Source: Marinobacter orientalis
Lineage (GTDB): Bacteria > Pseudomonadota > Gammaproteobacteria > Pseudomonadales > Oleiphilaceae
Assembly: GCF_004792665.1 (NCBI RefSeq)
Contig: NZ_SRZX01000010.1
Coordinates: forward strand, 1-64,000
Direction of reading: 5' to 3'
DNA: 64,000 nt
Below, one piece after another: positions 1 to 8,877 of this stretch. Under the pieces are notes generated by a model, which did no database searches, was not told where the DNA came from, and worked only from the letters and a program-made list of their open reading frames with translations. How positions within the stretch are numbered: position 1 is the first letter of the stretch; every line of letters begins with the position of its first letter. The position numbers and the translations under genes were made by a program.

Positions 1-125
1 CGGTTTACGTTCCACGCTTCCTCCCCACGGTCGGTCGCCCTTCCGCAGTTGCGCTTCACTTCATTCGCTGTGGCCAGCTTATGGGAGGACTTGCACCTCC
101 AGGAGTGCGCCCGTGCCGGGCGCAC
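1..125. repeat. Possible dispersed intergenic repeat, cut by the window edge
   Basis: No gene is supported here. The stretch carries a GGAGG/CCTCC dyad (about 84-99) followed by a perfect 8-bp hairpin, GTGCGCCC (105-112) with GGGCGCAC (118-125), directly before the oadB terminator. Short open frames across it give Arg-rich low-complexity peptides. From memory, similar sequence recurs in intergenic DNA of Pseudomonas and Marinobacter, but there is only one copy in this window, so repeat status is an inference. Confidence 0.35.
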
Positions 126-130
126 AAAAG

Positions 131-154
131 AAAACCCCGCTTTTGCGGGGTTTT
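131..154 (-). terminator. Intrinsic terminator of the oadGAB operon
   Basis: A perfect 10-bp stem, AAAACCCCGC (131-140) with GCGGGGTTTT (145-154), closes a TTTT loop 19 bases beyond the oadB stop codon. Read on the minus strand, the hairpin ends in a T-rich run. The symmetry means it could also stop plus-strand transcription. Confidence 0.85.
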
Positions 155-173
155 CGATACTACGGGGAAACAA

Positions 174-1496
174 TCAGCCCAACAGCTTGATCATCACACC
201 GGCCGCAACCGCAGAGCCGATAACACCTGCCACGTTCGGGCCCATGGCGTGCATCAGCAGGAAGTTATGCGGATTGGCTTCAAGACCAACCTTGTTGGAC
301 ACCCGTGCCGCCATCGGCACCGCGGATACACCTGCAGAGCCGATCAGCGGATTGATGGGCTCCTTTACGAAGGCGTTCATCAGTTTTGCCATCAGAACAC
401 CACAGGCCGTACCCACACCGAAGGCCACAATGCCCAGGCCAAGGATGCCCAGGGTCTGGGCGTCAAGGAAGCTGTCAGCCATCAGCTTGGAGCCAACCGA
501 CAGGCCCAGGAAGATGGTTACGATGTTGATCAGCGAATTCTGGGCGGTGTCGCTCAAACGCTCGACCACACCACACTCGCGCATCAGATTACCGAAGCAG
601 AACATACCCAGCAGCGGAGCCGCATCCGGCAGGAACAGCGCAACCGCAACCAGCACAACGATCGGAAAGACAATTTTCTCTTTCTTCGTCACCGGACGCA
701 GTTGAGTCATTTTGATGGCCCGCTCTTTCTGCGACGTCAGCGCCTTCATGATCGGGGGCTGAATCATCGGCACCAGCGCCATGTAGGCGTAGGCTGACAC
801 TGCGATTGCACCAATCAGGTGCGGCGCCAGTACGCTGGACACATAGATAGAAGTGGGGCCGTCTGCACCACCGATAATACCAATGGCGGCCGCTTCCAGG
901 ATGGTAAACTCAAGGATACCCAGCCAGTCCAGCAGTGCGGCGCCCAATACGGTACCAAAGATACCAAACTGGGCCGCCGCGCCGAGCAGCAGTGTCTTCG
1001 GGTTTGCCAGCAGCGGGCCGAAGTCCGTCATCGCGCCCACACCCATGAAAATCAGCAGTGGCCCGATGGTGCTGCCGATAACAACGGTGTAGAAATTGTA
1101 AAGCATTCCGTTGTTATAGCCATTATCCTGGGCAACCGCGTTGGCCACGCTTATGGAAGCGTAACTTGCATCCTTATAGGCAGCCTTGAAAGCCTCCTTG
1201 ACCTCCGGCGTTACCGCCTGTCCGGCCTGATAGGAGACGTCCAGAACACTCGCCAGCGCAGCCATAGCCTGGGGCCTGGCAAAGTGAATAGCATTTTCCG
1301 CCGCAGACAGGGCAAGCCCCGCCTCCGGAATGTTCGCCAGAATGCCACCGAAACCAATCGGCACCAGCAGCAAGGGCTCGAACTTCTTGCGAACCGCAAG
1401 GTACAAAAGCCCGAGGCCGATGAGGATCATCACCACCTGTCCGGGCTCTATATTGAACAGGCCACTGCCTGTCCACAACGTCATTAATTTATCCAT
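174..1496 (-). CDS. oadB: Oxaloacetate decarboxylase, beta subunit (sodium pump)
   Basis: This is the integral membrane subunit of the sodium-translocating oxaloacetate decarboxylase. In this family it decarboxylates carboxybiotin on the alpha subunit and couples this to Na+ export. The 440-residue protein is almost entirely hydrophobic helices, the usual size for the family. It carries the conserved GGADGPTS segment, whose Asp is implicated in Na+ binding. A region near residues 90-125 ([20 protein letters not shown]) is a soluble insert. It lies 13 bases after oadA and is the last gene of oadG-oadA-oadB. The ATG start has only a weak upstream purine run. Assignment is firm; the transported ion is taken from the family. 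Confidence 0.93.
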   Translation of the reverse strand: MDKLMTLWTGSGLFNIEPGQVVMILIGLGLLYLAVRKKFEPLLLVPIGFGGILANIPEAGLALSAAENAIHFARPQAMAALASVLDVSYQAGQAVTPEVKEAFKAAYKDASYASISVANAVAQDNGYNNGMLYNFYTVVIGSTIGPLLIFMGVGAMTDFGPLLANPKTLLLGAAAQFGIFGTVLGAALLDWLGILEFTILEAAAIGIIGGADGPTSIYVSSVLAPHLIGAIAVSAYAYMALVPMIQPPIMKALTSQKERAIKMTQLRPVTKKEKIVFPIVVLVAVALFLPDAAPLLGMFCFGNLMRECGVVERLSDTAQNSLINIVTIFLGLSVGSKLMADSFLDAQTLGILGLGIVAFGVGTACGVLMAKLMNAFVKEPINPLIGSAGVSAVPMAARVSNKVGLEANPHNFLLMHAMGPNVAGVIGSAVAAGVMIKLLG

Positions 1497-1509
1497 GGAA
1501 TGCTGGCCC

Positions 1510-3309
1510 TTATGCGATTGTCAGCATTTCATCATCAACGGAAACGGCATCACCGACCTTGATGAAAACTTCGCCGATGGTACCGGCCTTGGGTGCGCGC
1601 ACCTCGGTTTCCATTTTCATGGCTTCGAGGATAATCATCACATCGCCTTCTTCAACGACGTCACCGGGAGAAACCAGCACCTTGAAGATGTTGCCACCCA
1701 GAGGTGCCGGAACCGGCTCGCCACCGCCCGCAGGAGCTGGCGCAGGCGAGGAAGCGGCAGGTGCCGATGCACCGGAACCGTCCTTGCCTTCGATCTGGCT
1801 GATCTCACCACCCTCGTTGACGGCAACCACATACTTCTTGCCGTTAACTTCCACGGTATAGGTTTCCGGAGCGCCCTTCTTGGCCGGCGCCGATGCCGCA
1901 GCTGCGTCATCTTTGGTTGGTACCGGCTCGAACGCGTCCGGATTGCCACGGTTCTCGAGAAACTTGAGACCAATCTGCGGGAACAGCGCGTATGTGAGGA
2001 CGTCGTCCACTTCCTGATCGGCCAGCTTGATGTCTTTCTCTTTTGCGATCTCCCTGAGCTCGTCGGTCAGCTTGTCCATTTCCGGCTCAATCAGATCCGC
2101 AGGCCGACAGGTAACTGGCTCTTTCCCTTCCAGAACACGCTCCTGCAATTCCTTGTTCATTGGTGCCGGTGCAGCACCGTACTCGCCTTTGAGAATGGCA
2201 GAGGTTTCCTTGGAGATGGACTTGTAACGCTCACCGGTCAGCACGTTCAGTACTGCCTGGGTGCCTACAATTTGCGAGGTCGGTGTTACCAGCGGGATAT
2301 AACCCAGATCTTCACGCACCTTGGGGATTTCGGCCAGTACTTCGTCGAACTTGTCACTGGCGTTCTGCTCTCTCAGCTGGTTTTCCATATTGGTCAGCAT
2401 GCCACCCGGAACCTGGGCAATCAGGATACGGGAATCGGTACCTCTGAGACTGCCTTCGAACCTGCCATACTTCTTGCGGACTTCACGGAAATAACTGGCG
2501 ATCTCTTCAAGCAGGTTGAGATCGAGACCGGTGTCACGCTCGGTGCCTTCCAGAATCGCAACCACGGCTTCGGTCGGCGAGTGGCCGTAGGTCATGCTCA
2601 TTGAGGAGATGGCGGTATCCACGTTATCGATACCGGCCTCAGCCGCCTTGATGGCGGTTGCGGTAGACATGCCGGTTGTTGCATGGCATTGCATGTGGAT
2701 CGGGATGTCCAGCTCTTTCTTCAGACGGCTAACCAGATCGAAAGCAACATAGGGCTTGAGAATACCCGCCATATCCTTGATGGCAATGGAATCGGCACCC
2801 ATGGAGGCAACTTCTTTGGCCAGGTCAACCCACATCTCGATGGTGTGGACCGGGCTGGTAGTGTAGGCAATGGTGCCCTGGGCATGCTTGCCTGTTTTGC
2901 GCACGGCCTTGATGGCGGTTTCCAGGTTACGCGGATCGTTCATCGCGTCAAAGATCCGGAACACGTCAACACCGTTTTCAGCGGCACGATCAACAAAACG
3001 CTCTACCACATCATCCGCATAGTGCCGGTAGCCCAGCAGATTCTGGCCCCGCAGAAGCATTTGCTGCGGCGTGTTGGGCATGGCCTTTTTGAGTTCCCGA
3101 ATGCGCTCCCATGGATCCTCACCCAGATAGCGAATGCAGGAGTCAAAGGTAGCACCACCCCATGATTCCAGAGACCAGAAGCCTACTTTGTCCAGCTTCT
3201 CCGCTATGGCCAGCATATCATCAAGCCGCATGCGGGTAGCCAGCAGGGACTGGTGGGCGTCACGGAGAATAACGTCCGTAATCCCCAGAGGTTTCTTTGT
3301 GTCAGTCAT
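1510..3309 (-). CDS. oadA: Oxaloacetate decarboxylase, alpha subunit (biotin carrier)
   Basis: This is the cytoplasmic carboxyltransferase subunit: it moves the carboxyl group of oxaloacetate to biotin, giving pyruvate. The N-terminal HMGL-like TIM barrel starts with the metal-binding RDAHQS motif (Asp17) and contains the [10 protein letters not shown] and HMQCHATTG segments. A conserved carboxylase domain follows, then a Pro/Ala-rich linker (about 490-525) and a C-terminal biotinyl domain with EAMKM, the biotinylated Lys being about residue 565. The 599-residue length is normal. It follows oadG by 42 bases and precedes oadB by 13. The related pyruvate carboxylase B subunit has the same domains, but the oadG and oadB neighbours settle the call. 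Confidence 0.94.
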   Translation of the reverse strand: MTDTKKPLGITDVILRDAHQSLLATRMRLDDMLAIAEKLDKVGFWSLESWGGATFDSCIRYLGEDPWERIRELKKAMPNTPQQMLLRGQNLLGYRHYADDVVERFVDRAAENGVDVFRIFDAMNDPRNLETAIKAVRKTGKHAQGTIAYTTSPVHTIEMWVDLAKEVASMGADSIAIKDMAGILKPYVAFDLVSRLKKELDIPIHMQCHATTGMSTATAIKAAEAGIDNVDTAISSMSMTYGHSPTEAVVAILEGTERDTGLDLNLLEEIASYFREVRKKYGRFEGSLRGTDSRILIAQVPGGMLTNMENQLREQNASDKFDEVLAEIPKVREDLGYIPLVTPTSQIVGTQAVLNVLTGERYKSISKETSAILKGEYGAAPAPMNKELQERVLEGKEPVTCRPADLIEPEMDKLTDELREIAKEKDIKLADQEVDDVLTYALFPQIGLKFLENRGNPDAFEPVPTKDDAAAASAPAKKGAPETYTVEVNGKKYVVAVNEGGEISQIEGKDGSGASAPAASSPAPAPAGGGEPVPAPLGGNIFKVLVSPGDVVEEGDVMIILEAMKMETEVRAPKAGTIGEVFIKVGDAVSVDDEMLTIA

Positions 3310-3351
3310 CGTGTCAGCCTTCTGTTTAAAGGTTCTAATCTGTCTGCCAGG

Positions 3352-3609
3352 TCACTTCTTGTGGCGTGACCGGTATTGTGCAATCGCTTTTTTAATCGCT
3401 TCAGCGGTGTCAGGATCAACTGGCGAAGGCGCTGAGGGCTTTGCACGTGAATTACGGGCCGGAACAGCAGGTTCTGGTTCAGCCGGGCCGAACCTGAGGA
3501 CCAGTTTTGACATGAGCAGGGTTGCAAACACCAGTATGACCAGGAATGCGAATACAAACCCCATGCCTGCGACCATCAGATCAATGGCTTGTGACATCAG
3601 CTCATTCAT
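3352..3609 (-). CDS. oadG: Oxaloacetate decarboxylase, gamma subunit
   Basis: A small membrane anchor that joins the alpha and beta subunits. The 85-residue protein has one N-terminal transmembrane helix (about residues 9-33), then a Pro/Ala-rich linker and a basic tail (QYRSRHKK), which is the OadG layout. It opens the oadG-oadA-oadB operon. The family often has a His-containing C-terminus that binds zinc; here only one His is present near the end. The short length makes similarity weak by itself, so the call leans on gene order. Confidence 0.85.
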   Translation of the reverse strand: MNELMSQAIDLMVAGMGFVFAFLVILVFATLLMSKLVLRFGPAEPEPAVPARNSRAKPSAPSPVDPDTAEAIKKAIAQYRSRHKK

Positions 3610-3822
3610 AACGAATAGCTACCTGTATTGAGTTATTGATTTTCCCGATTTGCCGGGCATTCAGCGGATCACACCCACAACGCGGACAATCCGGAGGACA
3701 AAATCCCGCGTAATTTACCGTTTTCCGACCCACTGAGCAACCTAATTGCAGGTTTCAATAGGTGGTTTCCGAGCGCTCCGGTCCCTATTGAAGGGACGCG
3801 GGCAGGTAAAATCGATTCTCAT

Positions 3823-5196
3823 TCATGCATAACGCACGCGCATTTTCCGACCTTTTATGCGGCCTTGCTCAAGCCTTTTCAGGGCCGTGGCCGCTGAAGC
3901 TTTCTCAACGGCAACAAAACACTGGAAATCGAAGAGATCAATCTTGCCGACCACCGTGCCGGGAAGTCCGGCTTCACCGGTAAGCGCCCCCAGGACATCG
4001 CCGGGCCTGACCTTGTCTTTGCGGCCCCCGGCAATGCACAGGGTTTTCATTGCCGGATCAATCGGCTTCAAAGGCGTGGCCAGCAGGTCTGCAGTATTGC
4101 CCCACTCCACCGCCTGCCTGCGTTCCGCCTCCAGCCGGTTGATCTTGTGGGCCTGGGACGGCGTGCAGAAGGTCACTGCCAGGCCCTGTTCACCTGCCCG
4201 CCCGGTGCGTCCGACACGATGGGTATGCACTTCCGGATCCCTTGCCGGCTCCACATTCACCACTAACGGCAGGGATTTGATATCCAGGCCCCTCGCTGCA
4301 ACATCAGTCGCCACAAGCACGGAACAGCTCTGGTTGCCAAAGCGAACCAGAACGCTGTCGCGATCCCGCTGCTCCAGATCGCCATGCAGAGGCAAAGCCG
4401 CAAACCCCAGGCCATTCAGTTCGCTGGCTACTTCGTCGCACTGCTGCTTCCTGGTACAGAAAGCAAGACAGGAAGCGGGCTGGTGCAATGACAGCAATGC
4501 CGCCAGAGCCTGAACCTGCTGCCCCGGTGCAATCTCATAGAATCGCTCACTGATGTCCGATTCAACAGCCTGGCTATCGATTCTCACATCCACCGGGTTG
4601 TGCTGGTACTGCTCACTGAGTTTGCGGATATTGTCCGGCCAGGTGGCAGAAAACATCAAAGTCTGCCTTTTTGTCGGCGCCTGGCTGATAATATCTTCCA
4701 CCGCCTCCTGAAATCCCATATCCAGCATGCGGTCGGCCTCATCCAGAACCAGAGTCTCAAGCTGGTCCAGCTTTAACGTCGCCTTGCGCAAATGGTCCTG
4801 AATCCGCCCCGGCGTTCCCACCACAATGTGGGCGCCGTGGCTGAGCGAGCCGATCTGCGGGCCAATGGAAACACCGCCGCACAACGACAGGATTTTCACG
4901 TTATCCCGGGCCACGGCCAGTTCTCGCAGGGATTTGGCCACCTGGTCCGCCAGCTCCCGCGTCGGACAGAGCACCAGCGCCTGAACCACAAACCTGCGCG
5001 GATGCAGCTTTTCCACCAGCGGGATACCGAAGGCAGCTGTCTTGCCACTGCCGGTCTGGGCCATGGCGATCAGGTCCTTGCCCTCAAGCGCATGAGGCAA
5101 GGCACCGATCTGGATGGGTGTCGGATTTTCAAAGCCAAGCCTCGACAGGTTCTCGAGCATTGGCCGGGAAAGACCCAGCTGGCTGAATGACGGCAT
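3823..5196 (-). CDS. dbpA: ATP-dependent RNA helicase DbpA
   Basis: A DEAD-box helicase that acts on 23S rRNA during large-subunit assembly. Visible motifs in order are the Q motif (NPTPIQ), Walker A (AQTGSGKT, 46-53), PTRELA, VLDEADRML, SAT, and HRVGRTGRAG. The last 75 or so residues form the DbpA-type RNA-binding domain (KTLCIAGGRKDKVRPGDVLG...), which in E. coli recognises hairpin 92 of 23S rRNA. I place the start at MPSFSQLG (457 residues). An in-frame extension to 5310 would overlap the divergent gene at 5301 and adds 38 residues unlike the family. It is divergent from the DUF2058 gene, with about 100 bases between the starts. Confidence 0.92.
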   Translation of the reverse strand: MPSFSQLGLSRPMLENLSRLGFENPTPIQIGALPHALEGKDLIAMAQTGSGKTAAFGIPLVEKLHPRRFVVQALVLCPTRELADQVAKSLRELAVARDNVKILSLCGGVSIGPQIGSLSHGAHIVVGTPGRIQDHLRKATLKLDQLETLVLDEADRMLDMGFQEAVEDIISQAPTKRQTLMFSATWPDNIRKLSEQYQHNPVDVRIDSQAVESDISERFYEIAPGQQVQALAALLSLHQPASCLAFCTRKQQCDEVASELNGLGFAALPLHGDLEQRDRDSVLVRFGNQSCSVLVATDVAARGLDIKSLPLVVNVEPARDPEVHTHRVGRTGRAGEQGLAVTFCTPSQAHKINRLEAERRQAVEWGNTADLLATPLKPIDPAMKTLCIAGGRKDKVRPGDVLGALTGEAGLPGTVVGKIDLFDFQCFVAVEKASAATALKRLEQGRIKGRKMRVRYA

Positions 5197-5300
5197 AAAA
5201 ATTCCTGGAGATAGCGATAAGGGGTGGGTTCGACCGGGAGCGTTCCGGGCGTATACTGGGACCAGTTTACCAGAAATAGCAAACCGCCACGGAGCATTGC

Positions 5301-5837
5301 ATGCCATCACTACAGGATCAGCTGTTAAAGACCGGCCTGGCCGATGAGAAAAAGGCCAAGGCCATTCGCAATGAAAAACATAAAAAGCGCAAGCAGCAGC
5401 CCAAAGGTGCTGTTGAAGTCAACGAGGCCGAGATCAACGCCCGCCAGGCAAGGGAAGAAAAGGCGGAGCGGGACCGGCAACTGAACCTCCGGCGCCAGAA
5501 AGAAGCGGAGAAAAAGGCCGTGCTGGCCCAGATCCGTCAACTGGTGGAGACCAACCGTCTTGACCGGTCCCGGGGGGAAACTTCCTACCAGTTTGTCCAT
5601 GACAAGAAGATCAAGAAGGTCCTTGTGGACGACGCCATGGTGGACCAGCTCTCACGTGGTCGGCTGGCTATCGTCTATGTCAACGACAGTTACGAGATCG
5701 TGGCTGAAGGCGTTGCCAGAAAGATTATGGAGCGCGATGAGAATGCCGTGGTTGTCCTTCATGACCGCAAAAAAGACGATGCCGGAGAAGATGATCCCTA
5801 TGCCGGTTATGAGATTCCTGATGATCTGATGTGGTAG
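5301..5837 (+). CDS. DUF2058 (YaiL-like) nucleoprotein/polynucleotide-associated protein
   Basis: A 178-residue highly charged protein of the DUF2058 family (E. coli YaiL). The start matches the family (MPSLQDQLLKTGLADEKKAK). Residues about 15-85 are a Lys/Glu/Arg-rich helical, probably coiled-coil segment. A compact C-terminal domain follows, with YQFVHDKKIKKVLV, and the tail DDPYAGYEIPDDLMW is acidic. YaiL is annotated as a polynucleotide-associated protein; its biochemical role is not settled. A GGAG ribosome site lies about 7 bases before the ATG. The neighbour, dbpA, also acts on RNA, which fits but does not prove a shared role. Confidence 0.85.
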   Translation: MPSLQDQLLKTGLADEKKAKAIRNEKHKKRKQQPKGAVEVNEAEINARQAREEKAERDRQLNLRRQKEAEKKAVLAQIRQLVETNRLDRSRGETSYQFVHDKKIKKVLVDDAMVDQLSRGRLAIVYVNDSYEIVAEGVARKIMERDENAVVVLHDRKKDDAGEDDPYAGYEIPDDLMW

Positions 5838-5947
5838 ACAAACGGCCTGCTTCCGATAGGGTTCAGGCCTGGAGGTCAATCATTCCGTATCACGTTAAAA
5901 ACATCCGGCAATCAACTGTAACTGTAAAGTTCTGGAATACGCAGCCG

Positions 5948-5974
5948 TAAACCGACTTAATATAAGTCAGATAA
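5948..5974 (+). promoter_or_regulatory. Candidate sigma-28 (FliA) promoter for the chemoreceptor at 6085
   Basis: TAAA (5948-5951), a 15-base spacer, then TCAGATAA (5967-5974), against the flagellar consensus TAAA-N15-GCCGATAA: 10 of 12 consensus positions match. The spacer and the edge of the -10 contain a dyad, GACTTA-ATA-TAAGTC (5954-5968), that could be an operator. A start near 5985 would give a leader of about 100 nt. Chemoreceptors are classic sigma-28 targets. Confidence 0.6.
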
Positions 5975-5985
5975 AATCCACCTTT

Positions 5986-6076
5986 ACTCTTCGGGGCGTA
6001 CCGGGAAAGCCGCCCGGCTTTCGGGCCGACTCCGTAGGTCCAAAGGCAGGGTCGGCAAATCCCACATCCGAGGAAA
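5986..6076 (+). promoter_or_regulatory. Structured 5' leader of the chemoreceptor gene; RNA class not identified
   Basis: Between the candidate promoter and the ATG at 6085 lies a GC-rich segment able to form several hairpins. Three are mutually exclusive: CCGGG (6001-6005) with CCCGG (6013-6017); GAAAGCC (6005-6011) with GGCTTTC (6016-6022); GCCCG (6012-6016) with CGGGC (6022-6026). A second stem pairs GCCGAC (6025-6030) with GTCGGC (6051-6056). The pattern suggests a riboswitch or RNA-based attenuator. I could not match it to the c-di-GMP, glycine, cobalamin or other consensus sequences I know. Confidence 0.45.
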
Positions 6077-6084
6077 AACCATCA

Positions 6085-7941
6085 ATGCGCGTTCCAGAGC
6101 TTTTCACCAACATGACCATACGCGCCAGACTGGCGGGTGGGTTTTCCATCCTGCTGTTACTGACCATTGTGGTGGGCGTCGTTGGTGACCGGGCCCTGGA
6201 CAGATATAGCCAGAGGTCAAACATCGTTGCCATGCTTGGCCAGGTAAGTACCGGCCTTACCGAAGCGCGCGTGGAAGAAAAGAACTTCCTTCTGACAGGC
6301 GAAGCCAACGCTGTTGCAAAGACCCGCGCCCAAGGAGATCGCGTTCTCGAATTAACCAACGACATCCGACCCTTGCTGGCCAATAACGAGGATATCGACA
6401 CTCTGGGCAGCATCCAGGCTGACGTAAAACAGTATCAGCGACTGATGGGGAAAGTGGAGGAGAACATCAGTGACCGGGAAGAGGCTGCCAACCGCCTTGA
6501 AACCAGCGCCCGGATCCTGGGATCTTCCCTCAAGGCCCATAGCTCGCTGTTTTTTGCCTCGGCAATGTTCGAGGATATGCGCCGGTCCGAGCGAAAGTTT
6601 CTTATCGAGAACGACGAGGCCAGCGTAAAGGCATTCCTTGACGACGCCAAAAGGATCCAGGCCCCGTTGAAATCCGCCAGTATTACCGCCGACGAAAAGG
6701 CCCGGATCAACGAGGCTCTCGACACCTACGTCGAAAATTTCCAGGCCGTTGTTACGCTGACCGGCTCGGAACAGCGCTTATCCGACGAAATGGTCAGCAC
6801 CGCCAAGAGTGCCATCACCTCCGCAGACCGACTCCGGACACGCCAGTCCGATAAAATGGCGACCGATGGTGAGCAGGCCTCCGCCCTCATCTTCGGTACC
6901 ACAGGTATTGCTGTGGTGCTTGGCTTACTGATGGCTTATCTGATTACCCGCGCCATTGTCTCCCCGATCAGGCAGGCCGTTGACGCTGCTTCAGAAGTCG
7001 CATCCGGCAACCTGACTGTTGATATAAAAGCTACCGGGACCAATGAAATCGGTCGCCTGATGGCCGCACTCGCAACCATGGTGACGAACCTGCGGGAACT
7101 GGTCAGAAGCATAGACTCCGGCGCTTCCAATATCGCGACTTCAGCCGAGGAGCTTTCCACCGTAACCCATCAGACCAGCGATGGCATTAATCGTCAAAAA
7201 CAGGAAACGGATCAGGTTGCGACTGCCATGAATGAGATGACCGCGACCGTCGCGGAAATTGCAAAAAACGCAGAGCAGGCCCTGGAAGTGGCAACGGATG
7301 CTGCCAACCAGGCAACCGATGGTGAGCGTGAGGTAAGAGAAACCGTAGATCAGGTCAACAGGCTCGCCAGAGAAGTCAGCCAGAGCATGGAAACAATTGA
7401 GGGCCTGCAAAAGGAAACAGCAAACATCGGTACGGTCCTGGATGTTATCAAATCCGTTGCCGATCAAACCAACCTGCTGGCATTAAATGCAGCCATTGAG
7501 GCCGCGCGTGCCGGTGAGCAAGGGCGGGGGTTCGCGGTGGTTGCTGATGAGGTTCGCTCCCTGGCTCAGCGCACCCAGACATCTGCCCAGGAAATCGAAA
7601 CGCTGGTAACCACCCTCCAGAACAGCGCGGGCAATTCAGTTTCCGCAATGGGCTCCAGTACCACCATGGCTTCCAATACACTGGAGCGGGCAACAGCAAC
7701 GGGTAAAACCATAGAGCGTATCGCCAGAGCTGTTGAAGACAGCAAGCAGTACAACAATCAGATTGCCACCGCAGCAGAACAACAGACATCGGTCGCAGAA
7801 GAAATCAGCCAGAATATTACCCGCATCCGGGACGTGACTGACCAGTCCGCGGCCTCTTCCAATCAGACGGCCACCTCAAGCAACGAACTGGCAAGGCTTG
7901 GCAGCGAGCTCCAGGACCTCGTTTCCCGCTTCAGGTTGTAA
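6085..7941 (+). CDS. Methyl-accepting chemotaxis protein (HBM-like sensor)
   Basis: An inner-membrane chemoreceptor of 618 residues. One transmembrane helix (about 14-32) is followed by a periplasmic, all-helical region of about 230 residues and a second helix (about 268-292). Then come a HAMP domain and a cytoplasmic signalling coiled coil whose tip reads [20 protein letters not shown]. The periplasmic region, with [12 protein letters not shown] near residue 60 and a second similar motif ([12 protein letters not shown]), resembles the helical bimodular (HBM) domain of Pseudomonas McpS, which binds organic acids; this is an inference. There is no CheR-binding pentapeptide at the C-terminus. 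It is a single gene behind a sigma-28-like promoter and a structured leader. Confidence 0.9.
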   Translation: MRVPELFTNMTIRARLAGGFSILLLLTIVVGVVGDRALDRYSQRSNIVAMLGQVSTGLTEARVEEKNFLLTGEANAVAKTRAQGDRVLELTNDIRPLLANNEDIDTLGSIQADVKQYQRLMGKVEENISDREEAANRLETSARILGSSLKAHSSLFFASAMFEDMRRSERKFLIENDEASVKAFLDDAKRIQAPLKSASITADEKARINEALDTYVENFQAVVTLTGSEQRLSDEMVSTAKSAITSADRLRTRQSDKMATDGEQASALIFGTTGIAVVLGLLMAYLITRAIVSPIRQAVDAASEVASGNLTVDIKATGTNEIGRLMAALATMVTNLRELVRSIDSGASNIATSAEELSTVTHQTSDGINRQKQETDQVATAMNEMTATVAEIAKNAEQALEVATDAANQATDGEREVRETVDQVNRLAREVSQSMETIEGLQKETANIGTVLDVIKSVADQTNLLALNAAIEAARAGEQGRGFAVVADEVRSLAQRTQTSAQEIETLVTTLQNSAGNSVSAMGSSTTMASNTLERATATGKTIERIARAVEDSKQYNNQIATAAEQQTSVAEEISQNITRIRDVTDQSAASSNQTATSSNELARLGSELQDLVSRFRL

Positions 7942-7946
7942 CGGCG

Positions 7947-7974
7947 CCGGCCCCTAAACCGCAACAGGGGCCGG
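7947..7974. terminator. Hairpin between convergent genes
   Basis: A 9-bp stem, CCGGCCCCT (7947-7955) with AGGGGCCGG (7966-7974), sits between the chemoreceptor stop and the converging zinc-ribbon gene. There is no T-run on either side, so it is a weak terminator candidate. Confidence 0.4.
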
Positions 7975-7982
7975 GCTGGCCT

Positions 7983-8492
7983 TCACTCGTCCCGGTTCCA
8001 GTAGACCCGGACCAGACCCGCTTCCTTGACGTACTGGATGTCCAACTCGCCATCGTAGGCGCTCTCAATGGCTTCGCCGGTTCCCCGGGGCAGGTGCCGG
8101 TCGGTGAATTTGACGATCAATCCTCCTTCCGGGCCATCCTCGACACCCATCATCCGCTTCATGGGATGCTGAGCCTTTTCTTCCTCGACCTTATTCTCAA
8201 TAAGGTTCATGATTTCCTTCCTGTGCGCCAAAAGAAAACCGCCGGAGAGTGTCAGGACACCAGCAGGAATATCATCCCGGATTCGCTCACAGGCGGGGCA
8301 CATCACATCATTGGCCTCACCAACCTGCTCTTCGGGCCATTGCCAGCGTCCTTTGTGAAAAACAGCCCCACACTCCGGGCATGCGGCCGGCTCTTTGGGC
8401 TTGCTCCCGGTCATATACGGGTCATGATTTTCTTCCTTGATGAGCCTGTCACCACGACCGCGTTCAGCTACATCACCATCTTTACCGCTCAT
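7983..8492 (-). CDS. Zinc-ribbon protein, BCAM0308-like, unknown function
   Basis: A 169-residue soluble protein with two CxxC pairs (Cys38/Cys41 in CPECG, Cys65/Cys68 in CPAC) that should bind one zinc, followed by IRDDIPAGVLTLSGGFLLAHRKEI. I recognise the layout as that of a family named after Burkholderia BCAM0308, found in proteobacteria; no function is known to me. The C-terminal half (about 100-169) looks like a small alpha/beta domain, with LPRGTGEAIESAYDGEL. A GGGAG ribosome site precedes the ATG by about 7 bases. It is a single gene, converging on the chemoreceptor and lying downstream of the tRNA cluster. Confidence 0.7.
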   Translation of the reverse strand: MSGKDGDVAERGRGDRLIKEENHDPYMTGSKPKEPAACPECGAVFHKGRWQWPEEQVGEANDVMCPACERIRDDIPAGVLTLSGGFLLAHRKEIMNLIENKVEEEKAQHPMKRMMGVEDGPEGGLIVKFTDRHLPRGTGEAIESAYDGELDIQYVKEAGLVRVYWNRDE

Positions 8493-8635
8493 ATTTTTGC
8501 TCCCTTTCCGGTTTTACAGGCCATCCGTTCTCCGTGCGGCTGGTGCCGCCTGGCCAAATAAATTGCTTTCACCCTGAAGGATAGGATGGAGGACGAGAGT
8601 TATGCAAATGGCGATCATCGGGGAATTGACGGAGA

Positions 8636-8707
8636 GCAAAACGCCTCAGTCTGTGGGGTTCACAAACTGAGGCGCATTGGTCTTGAATTGGCGCGGCTGG
8701 GAGGATT
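8636..8707 (-). repeat. 72-bp repeat, copy 1: terminator hairpin plus tRNA-Arg 3' end
   Basis: This 72-base block matches 8825-8896 at about 60 of 72 positions. Read on the minus strand it begins with the last 19 bases of a tRNA-Arg (positions 8689-8707, including CCA) and ends in a hairpin, CGCCTCAGT (8642-8650) with ACTGAGGCG (8666-8674). It appears to be the remnant of a third tRNA-Arg unit whose tRNA body has been lost. Confidence 0.75.
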
Positions 8708-8816
8708 ATTCGGGCCTGCGGCCCTCACCCTTCGGGCCGCCGTCGCTATGCTCCGGCGTTCCTCAGCACACTTCGTGCGCTTCGGTCGAACCTCTTTCGG
8801 TTCAAATCCTCCCAGC
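8689..8816. pseudogene. tRNA-Arg debris: two inverted tRNA 3' ends around a GC-rich spacer
   Basis: GCTGGGAGGATT (8696-8707) and AATCCTCCCAGC (8805-8816) are perfect inverted copies and both correspond to the T-arm and acceptor stem of the neighbouring tRNA-Arg. The right copy extends to GGTTCAAATCCTCCCAGC (one mismatch with the intact gene). The 97-base spacer is a string of small GC-rich hairpins and has no tRNA body, so no cloverleaf can form. I treat this as a broken or rearranged tRNA copy. Confidence 0.65.
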
Positions 8817-8826
8817 TATACATAGC

Positions 8827-8865
8827 AAAACGCCTCAACCTGTGAGATGCACAAGCTGAGGCGTT
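8827..8865 (-). terminator. Terminator of the tRNA cluster
   Basis: A 9-bp stem, AACGCCTCA (8829-8837) with TGAGGCGTT (8857-8865), ends on the minus strand in TTTTGC, 12 bases past the CCA end of the distal tRNA-Arg. A second, diverged copy of this hairpin lies at 8638-8674. Confidence 0.7.
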
Positions 8866-8877
8866 CTGATCTTGATA

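Noticed and set aside
1330..2604. 424-codon open frame opposite oadA
   Set aside because: Antisense shadow; no recognisable domain.
3781..3797. Hairpin GTCCCT/AGGGAC after dbpA as a terminator
   Set aside because: Only 6 bp and no T-run on the minus strand.
5986..6084. Assignment of the chemoreceptor leader to the c-di-GMP-I riboswitch
   Set aside because: A short segment (AAAGGCAGGG, GGCAAA) is reminiscent, but the order of stems and the second half of the consensus are missing.
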